A DNA stretch of 64,000 nt from HXMU1420-2 sp017643305 (GCA_965217135.1 OZ244249.1:248001-312000); one strand, 5' to 3'. Positions 16,097 through 25,132 are shown, counted from the first letter of the stretch. Made by a program: numbers and translations. The notes: generated from the letters alone by a model not told the origin.

Positions 16097-17095
16097 TCAT
16101 ACGTGCTTAAACTGCGCGACGTTCTCGGCGGTGATCGGCATCACACCGGTCTCGACCCGTTCCGGCAAGGGGTTGATACCGGCGGCTTTCCAATCGGGCA
16201 GCACCTTCAGCGCATCCGTGTTCTGCCAGTGCATCATGTGGAAGGCGAGGAAGATTTCCAGATAGGATTTCTGGGCAACGGCGCCGTGAATGGTGCCGTC
16301 CTCGATGTAGGGCAGCATGTCGTCGTTGCGGTCCATCGCGACGATCTTGATGTCCTTCCGCCCGGCTTCATTGACGGCAATCGCCGCCCCCTTGCCACTG
16401 TCCCCGTCTGTGCCACCGATGCCGACGATATCGGGGTTGGCCTGGATGGATTGCAGATAGGCCGTGGGTGCATAGGAAGGATCGGCCTTGTCGTTAACCA
16501 CGTCGACCACTTCGATGTCCGGGTACTTCTCGGCGAAGATCTGTTTGTAGCCTTCGACACGCTCCAACGTGGAGGGTGCGGGGAAAGTACCAAGGATGAC
16601 TTTGCCTTTGCCGCCGATGGCCTGCGCCAACATCTCGCCGCCCACGCGGCCTGCCTGCACGCCGTTGATGCCAAGGAAAGTGGAGCGCGGGCTGTCTGGG
16701 ATGTCGCCAATGCAGCAAGTGACGGGAATACCTGCCTCGACCGCGCGTTCGACACCGGGGGCAAGGGTGGCGGGGTCGCCGGGGAAGATCAGGATGCCAG
16801 CGGGGCGGCGAGCAATTAGTTCGTCGAGCTGACGTGCTTGGGCTGCGGTGTCGAAATCGAGCGGGCCAGTGAAAGTCGCTTTGATGCCCATCAACTCTTC
16901 TAAGTCCTTCATCGCATTGCGATAATCGACCCAGAAAGGCACCTGGGTGACGATGGAGAGGAACACATACTCTTTGCCTGCTGCCTGCGCCATGGCTTCC
17001 TTTGACAGGATGGGCAGCCCGAAGGCCGCAGCAAGGCCTGCGGTGGTACCCGCTGTCAAAAGCTTCCTCCGGTTTACGTTGATATCAGTCATCAT
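16097..17095 (-). CDS. Sugar ABC transporter substrate-binding protein (ribose type), Tat-like signal
   Basis: The 332-residue protein begins with a twin-arginine-like signal (NRRKLLTAGTTAGLAAAFGLP, cleavage likely after AMA) and has a Peripla_BP_4 domain: VPFWVDYRNAMKDLEELMGIKATFTGP, QARQLDELIARRPAGILIFPGDP, IGGTDGDSGKGAAIAVNEAG. A Tat signal is unusual for this family, which normally uses Sec. It would bind a monosaccharide or sugar derivative in the periplasm. In transcription order it follows the ATPase and permease genes and precedes the two sugar enzymes. Confidence 0.9.
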   Translation of the reverse strand: MMTDINVNRRKLLTAGTTAGLAAAFGLPILSKEAMAQAAGKEYVFLSIVTQVPFWVDYRNAMKDLEELMGIKATFTGPLDFDTAAQARQLDELIARRPAGILIFPGDPATLAPGVERAVEAGIPVTCCIGDIPDSPRSTFLGINGVQAGRVGGEMLAQAIGGKGKVILGTFPAPSTLERVEGYKQIFAEKYPDIEVVDVVNDKADPSYAPTAYLQSIQANPDIVGIGGTDGDSGKGAAIAVNEAGRKDIKIVAMDRNDDMLPYIEDGTIHGAVAQKSYLEIFLAFHMMHWQNTDALKVLPDWKAAGINPLPERVETGVMPITAENVAQFKHV

Positions 17096-17134
17096 TGATC
17101 TCCCTGTTGTGGATCGTTGTTTGTTTTCGTGAAA

Positions 17135-18127
17135 TCAGTCGCGCTTAGCACGGATCAGCATGTCGAGGGCCACCGCCGAGACCAGGACGCCGCCGATGAC
17201 GATCATCTGCCAGTAGATGGACACGGCCTGCATCGTCATTGTGTTGTTGATAAGGGCGACAAAAACGACGCCAAGAAAGGCCCCTAAGATGGTACCTTCC
17301 CCACCCCGAAGGGAGGCGCCGCCGATGACCGCTGCTGCCAGGACCTGCAGTTCGATGCCGTTGCCCGCCGTAGGCGTGCCACTCATTAGACGCGAGGCCA
17401 GTAGGACGCCCGCCAGCGCCGCCAATACACCGGTCAGTGCGTAAAGGATTATGCGCACGCGGGTCATGTGGATGCCGGACAGCATGGCAGCTTTCTCGTT
17501 TGCGCCGATGAAATAAACCTGACGGAAGAAGCGGGTGTGACGCACGGCGAGGTCGAATACGATGACTAGCAACAACGTCAGAAGAACAATCACCGGAAAC
17601 CCGCCCATATCGGCCTTTCCAATCCAGGCGAAGGAGGCGGGCAGGCTGGAAACGGAAAAGCCCTCGGTCAGTACGAGGGCAATGCCCCTCGCTATCGACA
17701 TGGTGCCGAGCGTTGCGATCAGAGGATTTATTCCAAGACTCGTCACCATAACGCCGTTCACGACACCGACAACGCCGCCCAGAACCAAGCCGCATATCAC
17801 GGCCAGCGGGATGGGCATTCCGGTCAGAAGCAGCATGGCGACAACAGTGGAAGATAGTGCCATGACGGAGCCGACCGACAAATCGAACCCTCCGGAGGCC
17901 AGCAATATCGCCATGCCGATCACGATGATCGCTGTTGGCGCCATGCCCACGGCCACCGCACGGAAGTTTGAGAAGCTGAAGAAATATGGATTGACGTTTG
18001 CCATCACGATGATGATGGCGGCGATCAGAACGATCAGAGTCAGCTCGCGGATATCGACGAAAGCCTGCAGAACTCGGCGTAAGAGTGGGCGCTTCACAGG
18101 CATGTTGGCTGCTACTGTCATGGTCAC
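17135..18127 (-). CDS. Sugar ABC transporter permease (RbsC-like)
   Basis: A 330-residue inner-membrane protein with about 8-10 spans and BPD_transp_2 motifs: GGFDLSVGSVMAL, GINPLIATLGTMSIARG, GANEKAAMLSGIHMTRVRI and VIGGASLRGGEGTILGAFLG. The GTG at 18127 is preferred as start: it overlaps the ATPase stop in a GTGA tetrad and has AGGAG 7 nt upstream. An ATG two codons later lies too far from that site. It would form a homodimeric channel with the adjacent double-domain ATPase. Confidence 0.92.
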   Translation of the reverse strand: MTMTVAANMPVKRPLLRRVLQAFVDIRELTLIVLIAAIIIVMANVNPYFFSFSNFRAVAVGMAPTAIIVIGMAILLASGGFDLSVGSVMALSSTVVAMLLLTGMPIPLAVICGLVLGGVVGVVNGVMVTSLGINPLIATLGTMSIARGIALVLTEGFSVSSLPASFAWIGKADMGGFPVIVLLTLLLVIVFDLAVRHTRFFRQVYFIGANEKAAMLSGIHMTRVRIILYALTGVLAALAGVLLASRLMSGTPTAGNGIELQVLAAAVIGGASLRGGEGTILGAFLGVVFVALINNTMTMQAVSIYWQMIVIGGVLVSAVALDMLIRAKRD

Positions 18128-19689
18128 GCGGTGGCTCCTGAAGGGCTTGGGTGTCGGTTAGAAAACGCCAGTCCCGTGCGTCCGGCGGCCATTTGAAGAA
18201 GTGCGGTCTCGGTTGCATCGGCGGCGGGGATGTCACCCATCAATCGGCCTTCGTGGACGACAAGAATTCGCGAGGACAGCGTGAGGAGTTCTGGGAAGTC
18301 AGACGAGACAACGAGGATCGCCATGCCCTCGGCAGCCCGGCGCATGAGTTCGGTGTGGATCTGGAACTTGGCACCCACATCGACGCCCTTTGTGGGTTCC
18401 TCGACGATTAGGAGCGCGGGAGCACGTTTCAACCATTTTGCCAGCATGATCTTTTGCTGGTTCCCGCCAGACAAGTCGCCGACAAGTTCAGAGATACCAC
18501 TGGTCTTGACGCTGAACGCATCCACTGCTGCCTGTGCCGCGGTCTTGATCGAGCCTTTGCTCATGACACCTGCGGAGGTGTGTTCGGAAAGGCTGGCAGC
18601 GATCAGGTTGTCGCTAAGCGATTGTTCCAGAAAGAGGCCCTCTGTCTTGCGCTCTTCGGGCACGAACCCGACCCCGGCGCGCATCGCGTGGCGGAGGGAC
18701 GGAAAGCGAACAGACTTGCCATGCAACAGAACCTCGCCCGCCGTGGCATGGGTCAATCCGACGATGGCGCGCACGATTTCGCTGCGCCTCGCACCCATCA
18801 ACCCGGCCATTCCGACAATCTCGCCAGCCGCAATGGAAAATGAAATGTCTTCAAAGTCGCCAGGGTGACTGAGGCTCTGGATGCGCAGGACTTCATCGCC
18901 GCCAGCCTGACCAGAGCGGTTGATGTCTCCGGGATGCGTGCCACCTATCATCTCGGCTACGACCTGTTCCTCGGACGTTTCCGCGACTGGCAGGGTGCTG
19001 ACGTGCCGTCCGTCCCTCAGCACGGTGATGCGGTCAGAAATCCGGAAGATCTCAGCCATGTGGTGGCTGACATAGACGATGCCGATGCCCTTTTTTGTGA
19101 GCGACCGCAAAACGTCGAATAATGCGTCCACATCGTCGGGTGCCAAAGCTGATGTGGGCTCGTCCAGCAGCAGGACGCGGGAGTTCAGCGACAGCGCCTT
19201 AGCAATTTCAACGATCTGGCGAGACGAGATCGGGAGGCTGTCCACCGGCAAGGAAACATCCACGTCCAGACCGAATTCTGCTAGCAGCGCCTCGGCACGG
19301 CGGCTGAGTTCCGGCCAGTCCACCACGCCCATTCGGGAGGGTGCGCGTCCGGCATATATGTTTTCCGCGACCGAAAGCGCGCCGGCAAGGCTGAGTTCCT
19401 GAAAGACGCAGCCAATTCCCAAGGCTTGGGCGTGAGAGGGGCTTTCGATACACGCCTGATGACCGTCGCACAGAATGCGCCCGGATGAAGGTTGGTGCAG
19501 CCCATACAGAATGCCAAGACAGGTCGACTTTCCAGCACCGTTTTCGCCGCAGAGCGCGTGAACCTCGCCCGGTCTGACTTCGAAGTCGATGCCGCTGAGA
19601 ACAGTATTCGTTCCGAAGGTCTTTCCGACTTCATCCAGTTGGATGAGCGGCTGCGACCCGTCTTCATGATGTTTCGACTCCAGCGCCAT
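18124..19689 (-). CDS. Sugar ABC transporter ATP-binding protein (RbsA/MglA type, two NBDs)
   Basis: The 521-residue protein has two nucleotide-binding domains. NBD1 has Walker A GENGAGKST, a modified signature LPISSRQ and Walker B LLLDEPTSAL. NBD2 has a degenerate Walker A (GLMGARRSEI), a canonical LSGGNQQ and a Walker B reading LLIVEEPTKGVDVGAK, where Glu replaces the usual Asp. Degenerate second sites are common in this family, but the Asp-to-Glu change is less so. The ribosome site GGGGAGGGA is 5-6 nt before the ATG. It is first in the importer operon, 25 nt from a palindromic operator. Confidence 0.93.
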   Translation of the reverse strand: MALESKHHEDGSQPLIQLDEVGKTFGTNTVLSGIDFEVRPGEVHALCGENGAGKSTCLGILYGLHQPSSGRILCDGHQACIESPSHAQALGIGCVFQELSLAGALSVAENIYAGRAPSRMGVVDWPELSRRAEALLAEFGLDVDVSLPVDSLPISSRQIVEIAKALSLNSRVLLLDEPTSALAPDDVDALFDVLRSLTKKGIGIVYVSHHMAEIFRISDRITVLRDGRHVSTLPVAETSEEQVVAEMIGGTHPGDINRSGQAGGDEVLRIQSLSHPGDFEDISFSIAAGEIVGMAGLMGARRSEIVRAIVGLTHATAGEVLLHGKSVRFPSLRHAMRAGVGFVPEERKTEGLFLEQSLSDNLIAASLSEHTSAGVMSKGSIKTAAQAAVDAFSVKTSGISELVGDLSGGNQQKIMLAKWLKRAPALLIVEEPTKGVDVGAKFQIHTELMRRAAEGMAILVVSSDFPELLTLSSRILVVHEGRLMGDIPAADATETALLQMAAGRTGLAFSNRHPSPSGATA

Positions 19690-19713
19690 CGGAATCCCTC
19701 CCCATCACCCTAG

Positions 19714-19739
19714 TTGGCATCTGATATCTCAGATGTCAA
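19714..19739. promoter_or_regulatory. Palindromic operator upstream of the ABC operon (FCD-GntR type)
   Basis: Perfect arms CATCTGA (19718-19724) and TCAGATG (19729-19735) around TATC, extended by TTG at 19714-19716 and CAA at 19737-19739. Related ATCTGATA/TATCAGAT elements occur before the lactonase gene at 20535-20579. The FCD-GntR regulator encoded between the two sites is the obvious ligand (inference). Confidence 0.75.
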
Positions 19740-19823
19740 TTGGAAAAGGACTACTACATTCGCAAAGAAATAAAGCGGTGCCGACTTGGCCCGCCCTCTT
19801 TAGTAAATTCCCGGGTCGCTTTG

Positions 19824-20495
19824 CTAAGTTGCAGCAGCACCTTCCATAACAATGGCGGCGCTCTTGTAGGCCTGCCGCGTGCGGTCGATGTGTTCAAGTA
19901 GCAGAGCCCTGATCTTGGCCATGTCCCCTTCGCGCACCGCATTCGCGATCTGACTGTGTTCGACAAACGAAAGCTCTGTATGCTGGGGCAGCTTCGCTAG
20001 ATGCGTTCGAAGAGCGGCGATCTTGCCGATATAGCGAGTATAGCTGGCCTCTAAGTAATCGTTCTGTGCGTGTTGGAAAATAAGATGGTGAAATGCGGTA
20101 TCCAGCGAAAGGTAGCCTTTTTCGTTGCCGCGCGCGCGTTCGCGTTCCATGTCCTTGACGACACGTTGCATGTCTTCGGCTAAACCTCCCGGATCACGTT
20201 TCAAAGCAAGTTCAAAAGCTGCCGTTTCTATGGCCTGCCGAAAATCGCAAATCTGGGCCACTTCCGGTTCTGAAAGCGAAAATACGCGTGCGCCTTTTTG
20301 GGGTTCGATGCTTACCAAACCCTCATCGCGCAATTGAGCCAAAGCCTCGCGCACTGGCGATTTCGACACCCCAAGTTCTTCGGATATTTTCCGCTCTGAC
20401 AAGATCTGCCCCATTTTCAGAGTTCCATCGACGATACTGTCGCGCAGATGATCTAGGGCGAGTTCGCGCAGCGACTTGGGTCTTTCTAGAGCCAT
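19824..20495 (-). CDS. GntR-family regulator, FadR/FCD subgroup
   Basis: The 223-residue protein has an N-terminal winged HTH (LRELALDHLRDSIVDGTLKMGQILSERKISEELGVSKSPVREALAQLRDEGLVSIEPQKGARVF) and an FCD effector domain. Metal-site residues are visible in SLDTAFHHLIF (Asp, His), VEHSQIANAV (His) and LLEHIDRTRQ (His). FCD-GntR proteins usually repress sugar-acid or organic-acid operons. A GAGAGG ribosome site precedes the ATG. It sits between the ABC operon (same strand, downstream) and the divergent lactonase/ABC/sugar-acid operon. Matching palindromes before both suggest it controls both and itself. Confidence 0.92.
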   Translation of the reverse strand: MALERPKSLRELALDHLRDSIVDGTLKMGQILSERKISEELGVSKSPVREALAQLRDEGLVSIEPQKGARVFSLSEPEVAQICDFRQAIETAAFELALKRDPGGLAEDMQRVVKDMERERARGNEKGYLSLDTAFHHLIFQHAQNDYLEASYTRYIGKIAALRTHLAKLPQHTELSFVEHSQIANAVREGDMAKIRALLLEHIDRTRQAYKSAAIVMEGAAAT

Positions 20496-20534
20496 TCAAT
20501 CACCTCTCAAAAAAGTTGTTGCCACACCATCGAT

Positions 20535-20579
20535 ATCTGATACACCAGATAAGGCAAGTTGGTATATCAGATATCAGAT
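20535..20579. promoter_or_regulatory. Two GntR-type operator elements between divergent gntR and lactonase operon
   Basis: Element 1 (20535-20550) reads ATCTGATACACCAGAT, with arms ATCTG/CAGAT. Element 2 (about 20559-20580) contains ATCAGAT twice in tandem (20566-20572 and 20573-20579) after TTGGTAT. Both share the half-site seen in the operator at 19714-19739. They sit in the gap between the gntR start (20495) and the lactonase start. Confidence 0.72.
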
Positions 20580-20601
20580 GGCATCTTGGGGAGCCGGAAA
20601 A

Positions 20602-21471
20602 TTGCGCGCAGAAATCGTTGCCGATTGCAAAAACCATCACGGTGAAGGGATCTTTTGGAACCCAAACGATGGTCTTGTCTGGTGGACTGACATTGAGGGT
20701 TGCGCGCTGTGGAGCTTTGATGCTGCGACCGCAAAAACCAAGTCTCACCCAATGTCTGAACGCGTTTGCTGCTTTGCGCCTCGCGCAAATGGTGGGCTGA
20801 TCGTCGCCTATGCAGACCGCGTTGTTGTGACCGATCCAGCCACCAACGAAGAAACTTTGGTGACCTGGTTTGAGCCGGACAACCTCCAGACCCGACTGAA
20901 TGACGGGCGGACGGACCGGCAAGGCCGACTGATTGTCGGTGGTATGAACGAGGTTTCGGGGAAAGCTGATTCGTCGGTGATCTGCATCGATCAAACCTTG
21001 AACGTCCGCACGATCATCGACGGCGTATCTTGTGCAAACTCCACTTGTTTTGCGCCCGACGGTGCCACGATGTTCTTTGCCGACACCCCTGATCGGGAAA
21101 TCGTGGCATTCGATTACAACACTGCCACTGGCACGGTATCAAAGCGACGCAGCCACGCCTCTTTCAAGGATGAGCCCGGCTTGCCCGACGGCTCCTGCGT
21201 GGATGCTGAAGGGGGCGTTTGGAATGCCGAGTGGGAAGGCCATCGCGTTGTGCGCGTTGCGCCCAACGGCACAATTGATCGTGTGATCAAGGTTCCAGTC
21301 TGGAAACCAACGTGCTGCGCCTTTGGCGGCCCCGATCTCGACACGCTTTACATCACGACCTCGCGGCTCATGAGCGACGAAGCCGCGCTGAAACGAGAAC
21401 CGGAATCCGGCGGGCTCTTCGCTGTCAAACCCGGCGTCGTGGGCGTTCTGGACACGCCTTTCAACGGATAA
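20602..21471 (+). CDS. SMP-30/gluconolactonase/LRE family protein
   Basis: A propeller lactonase of 289 residues: LRAEIVADCKNHHGEGIFWNPNDGLVWWTDI (metal-ligand Glu in GEGIFW), LNDGRTDRQGRLIVGGM, NSTCFAPDGATMFFADT and LPDGSCVDAEGGVWNAEWEG. The start chosen is TTG at 20602, with GGGGAG ending 8 nt upstream; it gives the family-like opening MRAEIVADCKNHHGEG. An ATG at 20578 is in frame but lies inside the operator element and has no ribosome site. It is first in a long operon and would hydrolyse a sugar lactone to the acid used downstream. Confidence 0.88.
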   Translation: MRAEIVADCKNHHGEGIFWNPNDGLVWWTDIEGCALWSFDAATAKTKSHPMSERVCCFAPRANGGLIVAYADRVVVTDPATNEETLVTWFEPDNLQTRLNDGRTDRQGRLIVGGMNEVSGKADSSVICIDQTLNVRTIIDGVSCANSTCFAPDGATMFFADTPDREIVAFDYNTATGTVSKRRSHASFKDEPGLPDGSCVDAEGGVWNAEWEGHRVVRVAPNGTIDRVIKVPVWKPTCCAFGGPDLDTLYITTSRLMSDEAALKREPESGGLFAVKPGVVGVLDTPFNG

Positions 21472-21497
21472 CCAACGATTTTCTGGAGGAGAAACCA

Positions 21498-22532
21498 ATG
21501 TTGAAGACACTCATGAATACCACCTTGGCCGCGGGCTTTGCTGCCATTGCCATGGTTGCATCGGCCGAGAACTATCCCACGCCGGTACCGCTGCAAGAAG
21601 GCGCGCAGGCGCCAATTGACGCGATTGCGCCCAAGAACGAGACGTTCCGCATCGCCTACATGCCACCTGCGACCGAGTTTAACTACTACATAGCTATTGG
21701 TGAGGGCATCAAAGCGGTTGCAGCGGAGGCGGGCGTCGAGGTCTTCATGCTGGCTCCGCAATCGGGTGCTGATATCAACGGCCAGATGGGCATGATCCAG
21801 GACGTTCTGACCCAGGATGTGGACGCAATCATCTTTGGCACGCACGATGAATTCGCTGCTGCCCCGCTTTTGAAGCAGGCCGTCGACAAGGGCATGGCCG
21901 TTCTGATGATCAACTCCGACATCCCAAATTTCCCGACACCGATCCATGGTGTCGTAGGGTATTCGCAGCGCAACGGCACCCACAACATCGCCGATTGGGC
22001 CATCGAGAACTATGGCGACGAGCCTTTGAAGGTTGGCATCATCGAGGGCCAACCCGGATATCACTCGACCGAGCGCGTGGGTGGTTTCCTCGATGGGATC
22101 AAAGGCAATGAGAACTTTGACGTGGTGGTGTCCATCGACGGCAAGTGGAACGTCGAAGGCGGGAATGTCGCTGGTATGGACATCCTGCAATCGCACCCCG
22201 ATCTGGACATGATCTTTGCTGCGAACGATTACATGATCATCGGTGCGTCCTTTGCCGCCAAGGCGCTTGGTCGTCGCGACATCGTGCTGCTGGGCAATGA
22301 CGGTGACACGTCCGGTCTGGAAGAAATTGCTGCTGGCAACATCACTGCCACTGTCAACACCTCGCCTTTCCTGATGGGCAAGGCGGCAATGCATGCCACC
22401 CTTGATGCGCTGAATGGCTCATACGCCGGTGGCTGGATCGAAACGCCGACCACGATCGAGGACAAGGACGGTGCGATCAGCGTGCTGCAAGAGCCCGAAA
22501 AACTCTTCCCGCAACCGTCCAAAAAGTACTGA
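21498..22532 (+). CDS. Sugar ABC transporter substrate-binding protein
   Basis: The 344-residue product has a Sec signal peptide (MLKTLMNTTLAAGFAAIAMVASA) and a Peripla_BP_4 domain: FRIAYMPPATEFNYYIAIGEGIKAVAAEAGVEV, QMGMIQDVLTQDVDAIIFG, VDKGMAVLMINSDIP, GYSQRNGTHNIADWA and LGNDGDTSGLEEIAAG. The frame is open from 21312, but GGAGGAGAAACCA before the ATG at 21498 and the signal peptide fix the start. It lies 26 nt after the lactonase gene and delivers the substrate to the ATPase/permease pair that follows. Confidence 0.93.
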   Translation: MLKTLMNTTLAAGFAAIAMVASAENYPTPVPLQEGAQAPIDAIAPKNETFRIAYMPPATEFNYYIAIGEGIKAVAAEAGVEVFMLAPQSGADINGQMGMIQDVLTQDVDAIIFGTHDEFAAAPLLKQAVDKGMAVLMINSDIPNFPTPIHGVVGYSQRNGTHNIADWAIENYGDEPLKVGIIEGQPGYHSTERVGGFLDGIKGNENFDVVVSIDGKWNVEGGNVAGMDILQSHPDLDMIFAANDYMIIGASFAAKALGRRDIVLLGNDGDTSGLEEIAAGNITATVNTSPFLMGKAAMHATLDALNGSYAGGWIETPTTIEDKDGAISVLQEPEKLFPQPSKKY

Positions 22533-22548
22533 GACCTCTCCCTGTCTT

Positions 22549-22576
22549 CCGGTGGCACCTTCCGGGGTGCTGCCGG
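22549..22576 (+). promoter_or_regulatory. Hairpin between ABC binding-protein and ATPase genes
   Basis: Imperfect arms CCGGTGGCACC (22549-22559) and GGTGCTGCCGG (22566-22576) with a short loop lie 17 nt after the binding-protein stop. As at three other importer operons in this window, it probably boosts the level of the binding protein relative to the membrane components. Confidence 0.55.
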
Positions 22577-22609
22577 GGGCCATTTCACCCGATCTTCGAG
22601 GATCTTCCG

Positions 22610-24133
22610 ATGACATCCGCCGCGTCCCTTTGGGAGTTTGTCGACATCACCAAGGCCTATCCGGGCGTCTTGGCGAACGACAAGGTCAACATCCGGCTGA
22701 TGCCGGGGTCGATCCATGGGCTGTTGGGTGAAAATGGTTGTGGCAAGTCCACAATGATAAAGACGCTTTCGGGCGTACAGCAGCCCGACAGCGGCCAGAT
22801 CCTCCACAATGGGCAGCCGGTGACAATCGGCGATCCACAGGTGGCGCGCGATCTGGGTATTGCGACGGTGTTTCAAGAATTTTCCATCGTACCGACGCTG
22901 TCGGTTGGCGAAAACATACTTCTCGGCAATATGCCCCGGTCCCACTTTGGCGTGATCGACTGGACCAGGGTTAACGACGATGCTGCCCGTGTCCTAGGCG
23001 AAATGGACGTCGATATCTTGCCCGAGACCATCACTGGCACGCTTTCCGTGGGTGAGCAGCAACTGGTCGAAATTGCCAAGGCAATCGCCATGGACGCGCG
23101 CATGATCATCCTTGACGAACCAACGGCGGCTCTGGGTGAGGACGAGATCGAACGCCTGCACAGATTGTTGCGCAACATGCGCGCTCGGGGCACCGCGATC
23201 CTTTACGTGTCGCACCGCTTGGACGAGGTCGAGCGGATCGTCGACGAGGTCACGATCCTCAGGAACGGTCGCGTGGTACGCGCCAGCGGCGAGACCGAGA
23301 TCAATGTCTCGGAAATTGTGAGCGCCATGGTCGGCGAGGATATTGGCGAACACTATCCGAAAGAAAAGAACGCCACGGCGGACGTGATTCTTGAGGCGGC
23401 GGGTCTGGCGACGCACTCTGGCGTCCGCGATGCTTCCTTTACTTTGCACCGAGGCGAGGTTCTTGGTCTAGGCGGTGTGCTGGGCAGTGGCCGGACCGAG
23501 ATTGCGCGCGCACTGTTCGGAACAGATGAGCTAACCGCTGGTCAGATCACACTTAACGGACAGCCAGTCCGGTTCAAGCGCGAGATCGACGCGATCCGAG
23601 CAGGTTTGGCCCTTGTGCCGGAGAACCGCAAGTTTGACGGGTTATTCTTCAACTTCCGCGCCAGCGGGAATATCACCGCTGCATCCCTTGGCGGGCTTAG
23701 TCGGTTCGGGGTTCTTAACCTCAGGGCCGAGGAACAAGCCACTCGTGATTTAATCCGTGACTTGGAAATCTCGAGCCAGGCTGAGGAGAAGACGGTCAAC
23801 TACCTTTCAGGCGGCAATCAACAGAAGATCGTAATCGCGCGATGGCTGTTCTCGGATTCGAATATCCTGATCCTGGACGAGCCGACGCAGGGCATCGATA
23901 TCGGCGCCAAGATCGCCGTCTACAAGTTGATCAACAAACTGACCCGTGCTGGCAAATCTATCATCTTCATCAGTTCGGACCATGATGAACTGTTGGCAAT
24001 GAGCGACCGGATCGCTGTTGTGCAACACGGTACGGTCGAGCGCATCGTAGATGCGTCGGAACTGACCCACGACGATCTGGTGCGTGCCTCGGCTGAAATC
24101 ACGAAATCTCATTCCGAGGAGGAACTCGCATGA
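22610..24133 (+). CDS. Sugar ABC transporter ATP-binding protein (two NBDs)
   Basis: The 507-residue protein has NBD1 with Walker A GENGCGKSTM, signature LSVGEQQ and Walker B MIILDEPTAAL. NBD2 has a degenerate Walker A (GGVLGSGRTEIARALFG), canonical signature LSGGNQQK and Walker B ILILDEPTQGIDIGAK. This is the usual RbsA/XylG layout in which only one site is fully competent. The stop overlaps the permease ATG by 4 nt (ATGA). It powers the second sugar-type importer of the window, paralogous to the one encoded at 16.1-19.7 kb. Confidence 0.93.
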   Translation: MTSAASLWEFVDITKAYPGVLANDKVNIRLMPGSIHGLLGENGCGKSTMIKTLSGVQQPDSGQILHNGQPVTIGDPQVARDLGIATVFQEFSIVPTLSVGENILLGNMPRSHFGVIDWTRVNDDAARVLGEMDVDILPETITGTLSVGEQQLVEIAKAIAMDARMIILDEPTAALGEDEIERLHRLLRNMRARGTAILYVSHRLDEVERIVDEVTILRNGRVVRASGETEINVSEIVSAMVGEDIGEHYPKEKNATADVILEAAGLATHSGVRDASFTLHRGEVLGLGGVLGSGRTEIARALFGTDELTAGQITLNGQPVRFKREIDAIRAGLALVPENRKFDGLFFNFRASGNITAASLGGLSRFGVLNLRAEEQATRDLIRDLEISSQAEEKTVNYLSGGNQQKIVIARWLFSDSNILILDEPTQGIDIGAKIAVYKLINKLTRAGKSIIFISSDHDELLAMSDRIAVVQHGTVERIVDASELTHDDLVRASAEITKSHSEEELA

Positions 24134-25131
24134 AGCGGATCTTCGACACCCAGTTGATCGGACCGTTCGCGGCCATGGTGATCGTCGCCCTTATCGTTGC
24201 GCTGACGACGGAGCGTTTCCTGAACCCGGGCAATCTTTCAAACCTGTCCCTGCAGGTCAGCATCGTGGCGCTGATCGCCATCGGTTCGACTATCGTGATT
24301 TTCGCCGCCGGTATTGATCTCAGTTCCGGGTCGATGGTTGCGCTTTTGACCATGATCCTTGCGCAGATGTTGAAATTCATGGCCATCCCGCTTGTGTTGG
24401 CTTTGCCCCTCATTTTGCTGGCTGGCGGACTACTTGGCCTATTCCTCGGCTTGATCACTGCCTATGGGCGTATTCCGTCATTTATTACGACCCTGGCCGC
24501 GCTGATCGCTTTCCGGGGTCTTGCGCTGACGTTCAACAACGGATCGCCAATCTTCTCGTTGGACCCTGCATTAGAGCCAATTTTCTACGGTAAGCTCGCG
24601 GGCATTCCGCTGCCGTTCTTTTACCTTGTCTTCTTTTACGCGCTTGCCGCATTCACGATGAACTTCACCAAGCTCGGGCGCGAGATCTATGCGGTGGGCG
24701 GCAACCCCGCCGCCGCCGTATTGACCGGCATCAACGTGCGTAAGGTCATTGCGACGACATTCGTTATTGCGGGGTTCATGACCGCCGTTGGGGCCATTCT
24801 GATGTCGGCGCGGCTCAATTCCGGTTCACCCAACTACGGCCAAACGCTAGAGCTACAAGCGATTGCTGCCGCCGTGGTTGGCGGGGCCAGCCTAGCAGGT
24901 GGCCGAGGCAACATCCTCGCCACGCTGATGGGCGCGATGACCATCGTGATTGTACAAAATGGTTTGAACCTTAATGCCGCGCCGTCCTCGGTTCAAAACG
25001 TAGTGCTAGGGCTGATCATCCTGATGGCTGTCGGCATCGACATGTGGCGCGCGGAAATCTCGGCCCTGGTAAGGCGCGTGTTCAGACGGTCTTCATCGCC
25101 CGAGACTTCAACCACCAAGAAGGAGGCCTGA
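24130..25131 (+). CDS. Sugar ABC transporter permease (RbsC-like)
   Basis: A 333-residue inner-membrane protein with about ten hydrophobic segments and BPD_transp_2 motifs: FAAGIDLSSGSMVALLTMIL, GRIPSFITTLAALIAFRGLALTF, GREIYAVGGNPAAAVLTGINVRKV and VVGGASLAGGRGNILATLMGAM. It is translationally coupled to the ATPase gene through an ATGA overlap and ends 1 nt before the SDR gene. Its partner binding protein is the one encoded at 21.5 kb. Confidence 0.92.
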   Translation: MKRIFDTQLIGPFAAMVIVALIVALTTERFLNPGNLSNLSLQVSIVALIAIGSTIVIFAAGIDLSSGSMVALLTMILAQMLKFMAIPLVLALPLILLAGGLLGLFLGLITAYGRIPSFITTLAALIAFRGLALTFNNGSPIFSLDPALEPIFYGKLAGIPLPFFYLVFFYALAAFTMNFTKLGREIYAVGGNPAAAVLTGINVRKVIATTFVIAGFMTAVGAILMSARLNSGSPNYGQTLELQAIAAAVVGGASLAGGRGNILATLMGAMTIVIVQNGLNLNAAPSSVQNVVLGLIILMAVGIDMWRAEISALVRRVFRRSSSPETSTTKKEA

Positions 25132-25132
25132 G

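Noticed and set aside
17145..18236. 363-codon minus-strand open frame overlapping the permease gene
   Set aside because: It is an out-of-frame reading of the RbsC-like permease, rich in Arg/His with no membrane spans.
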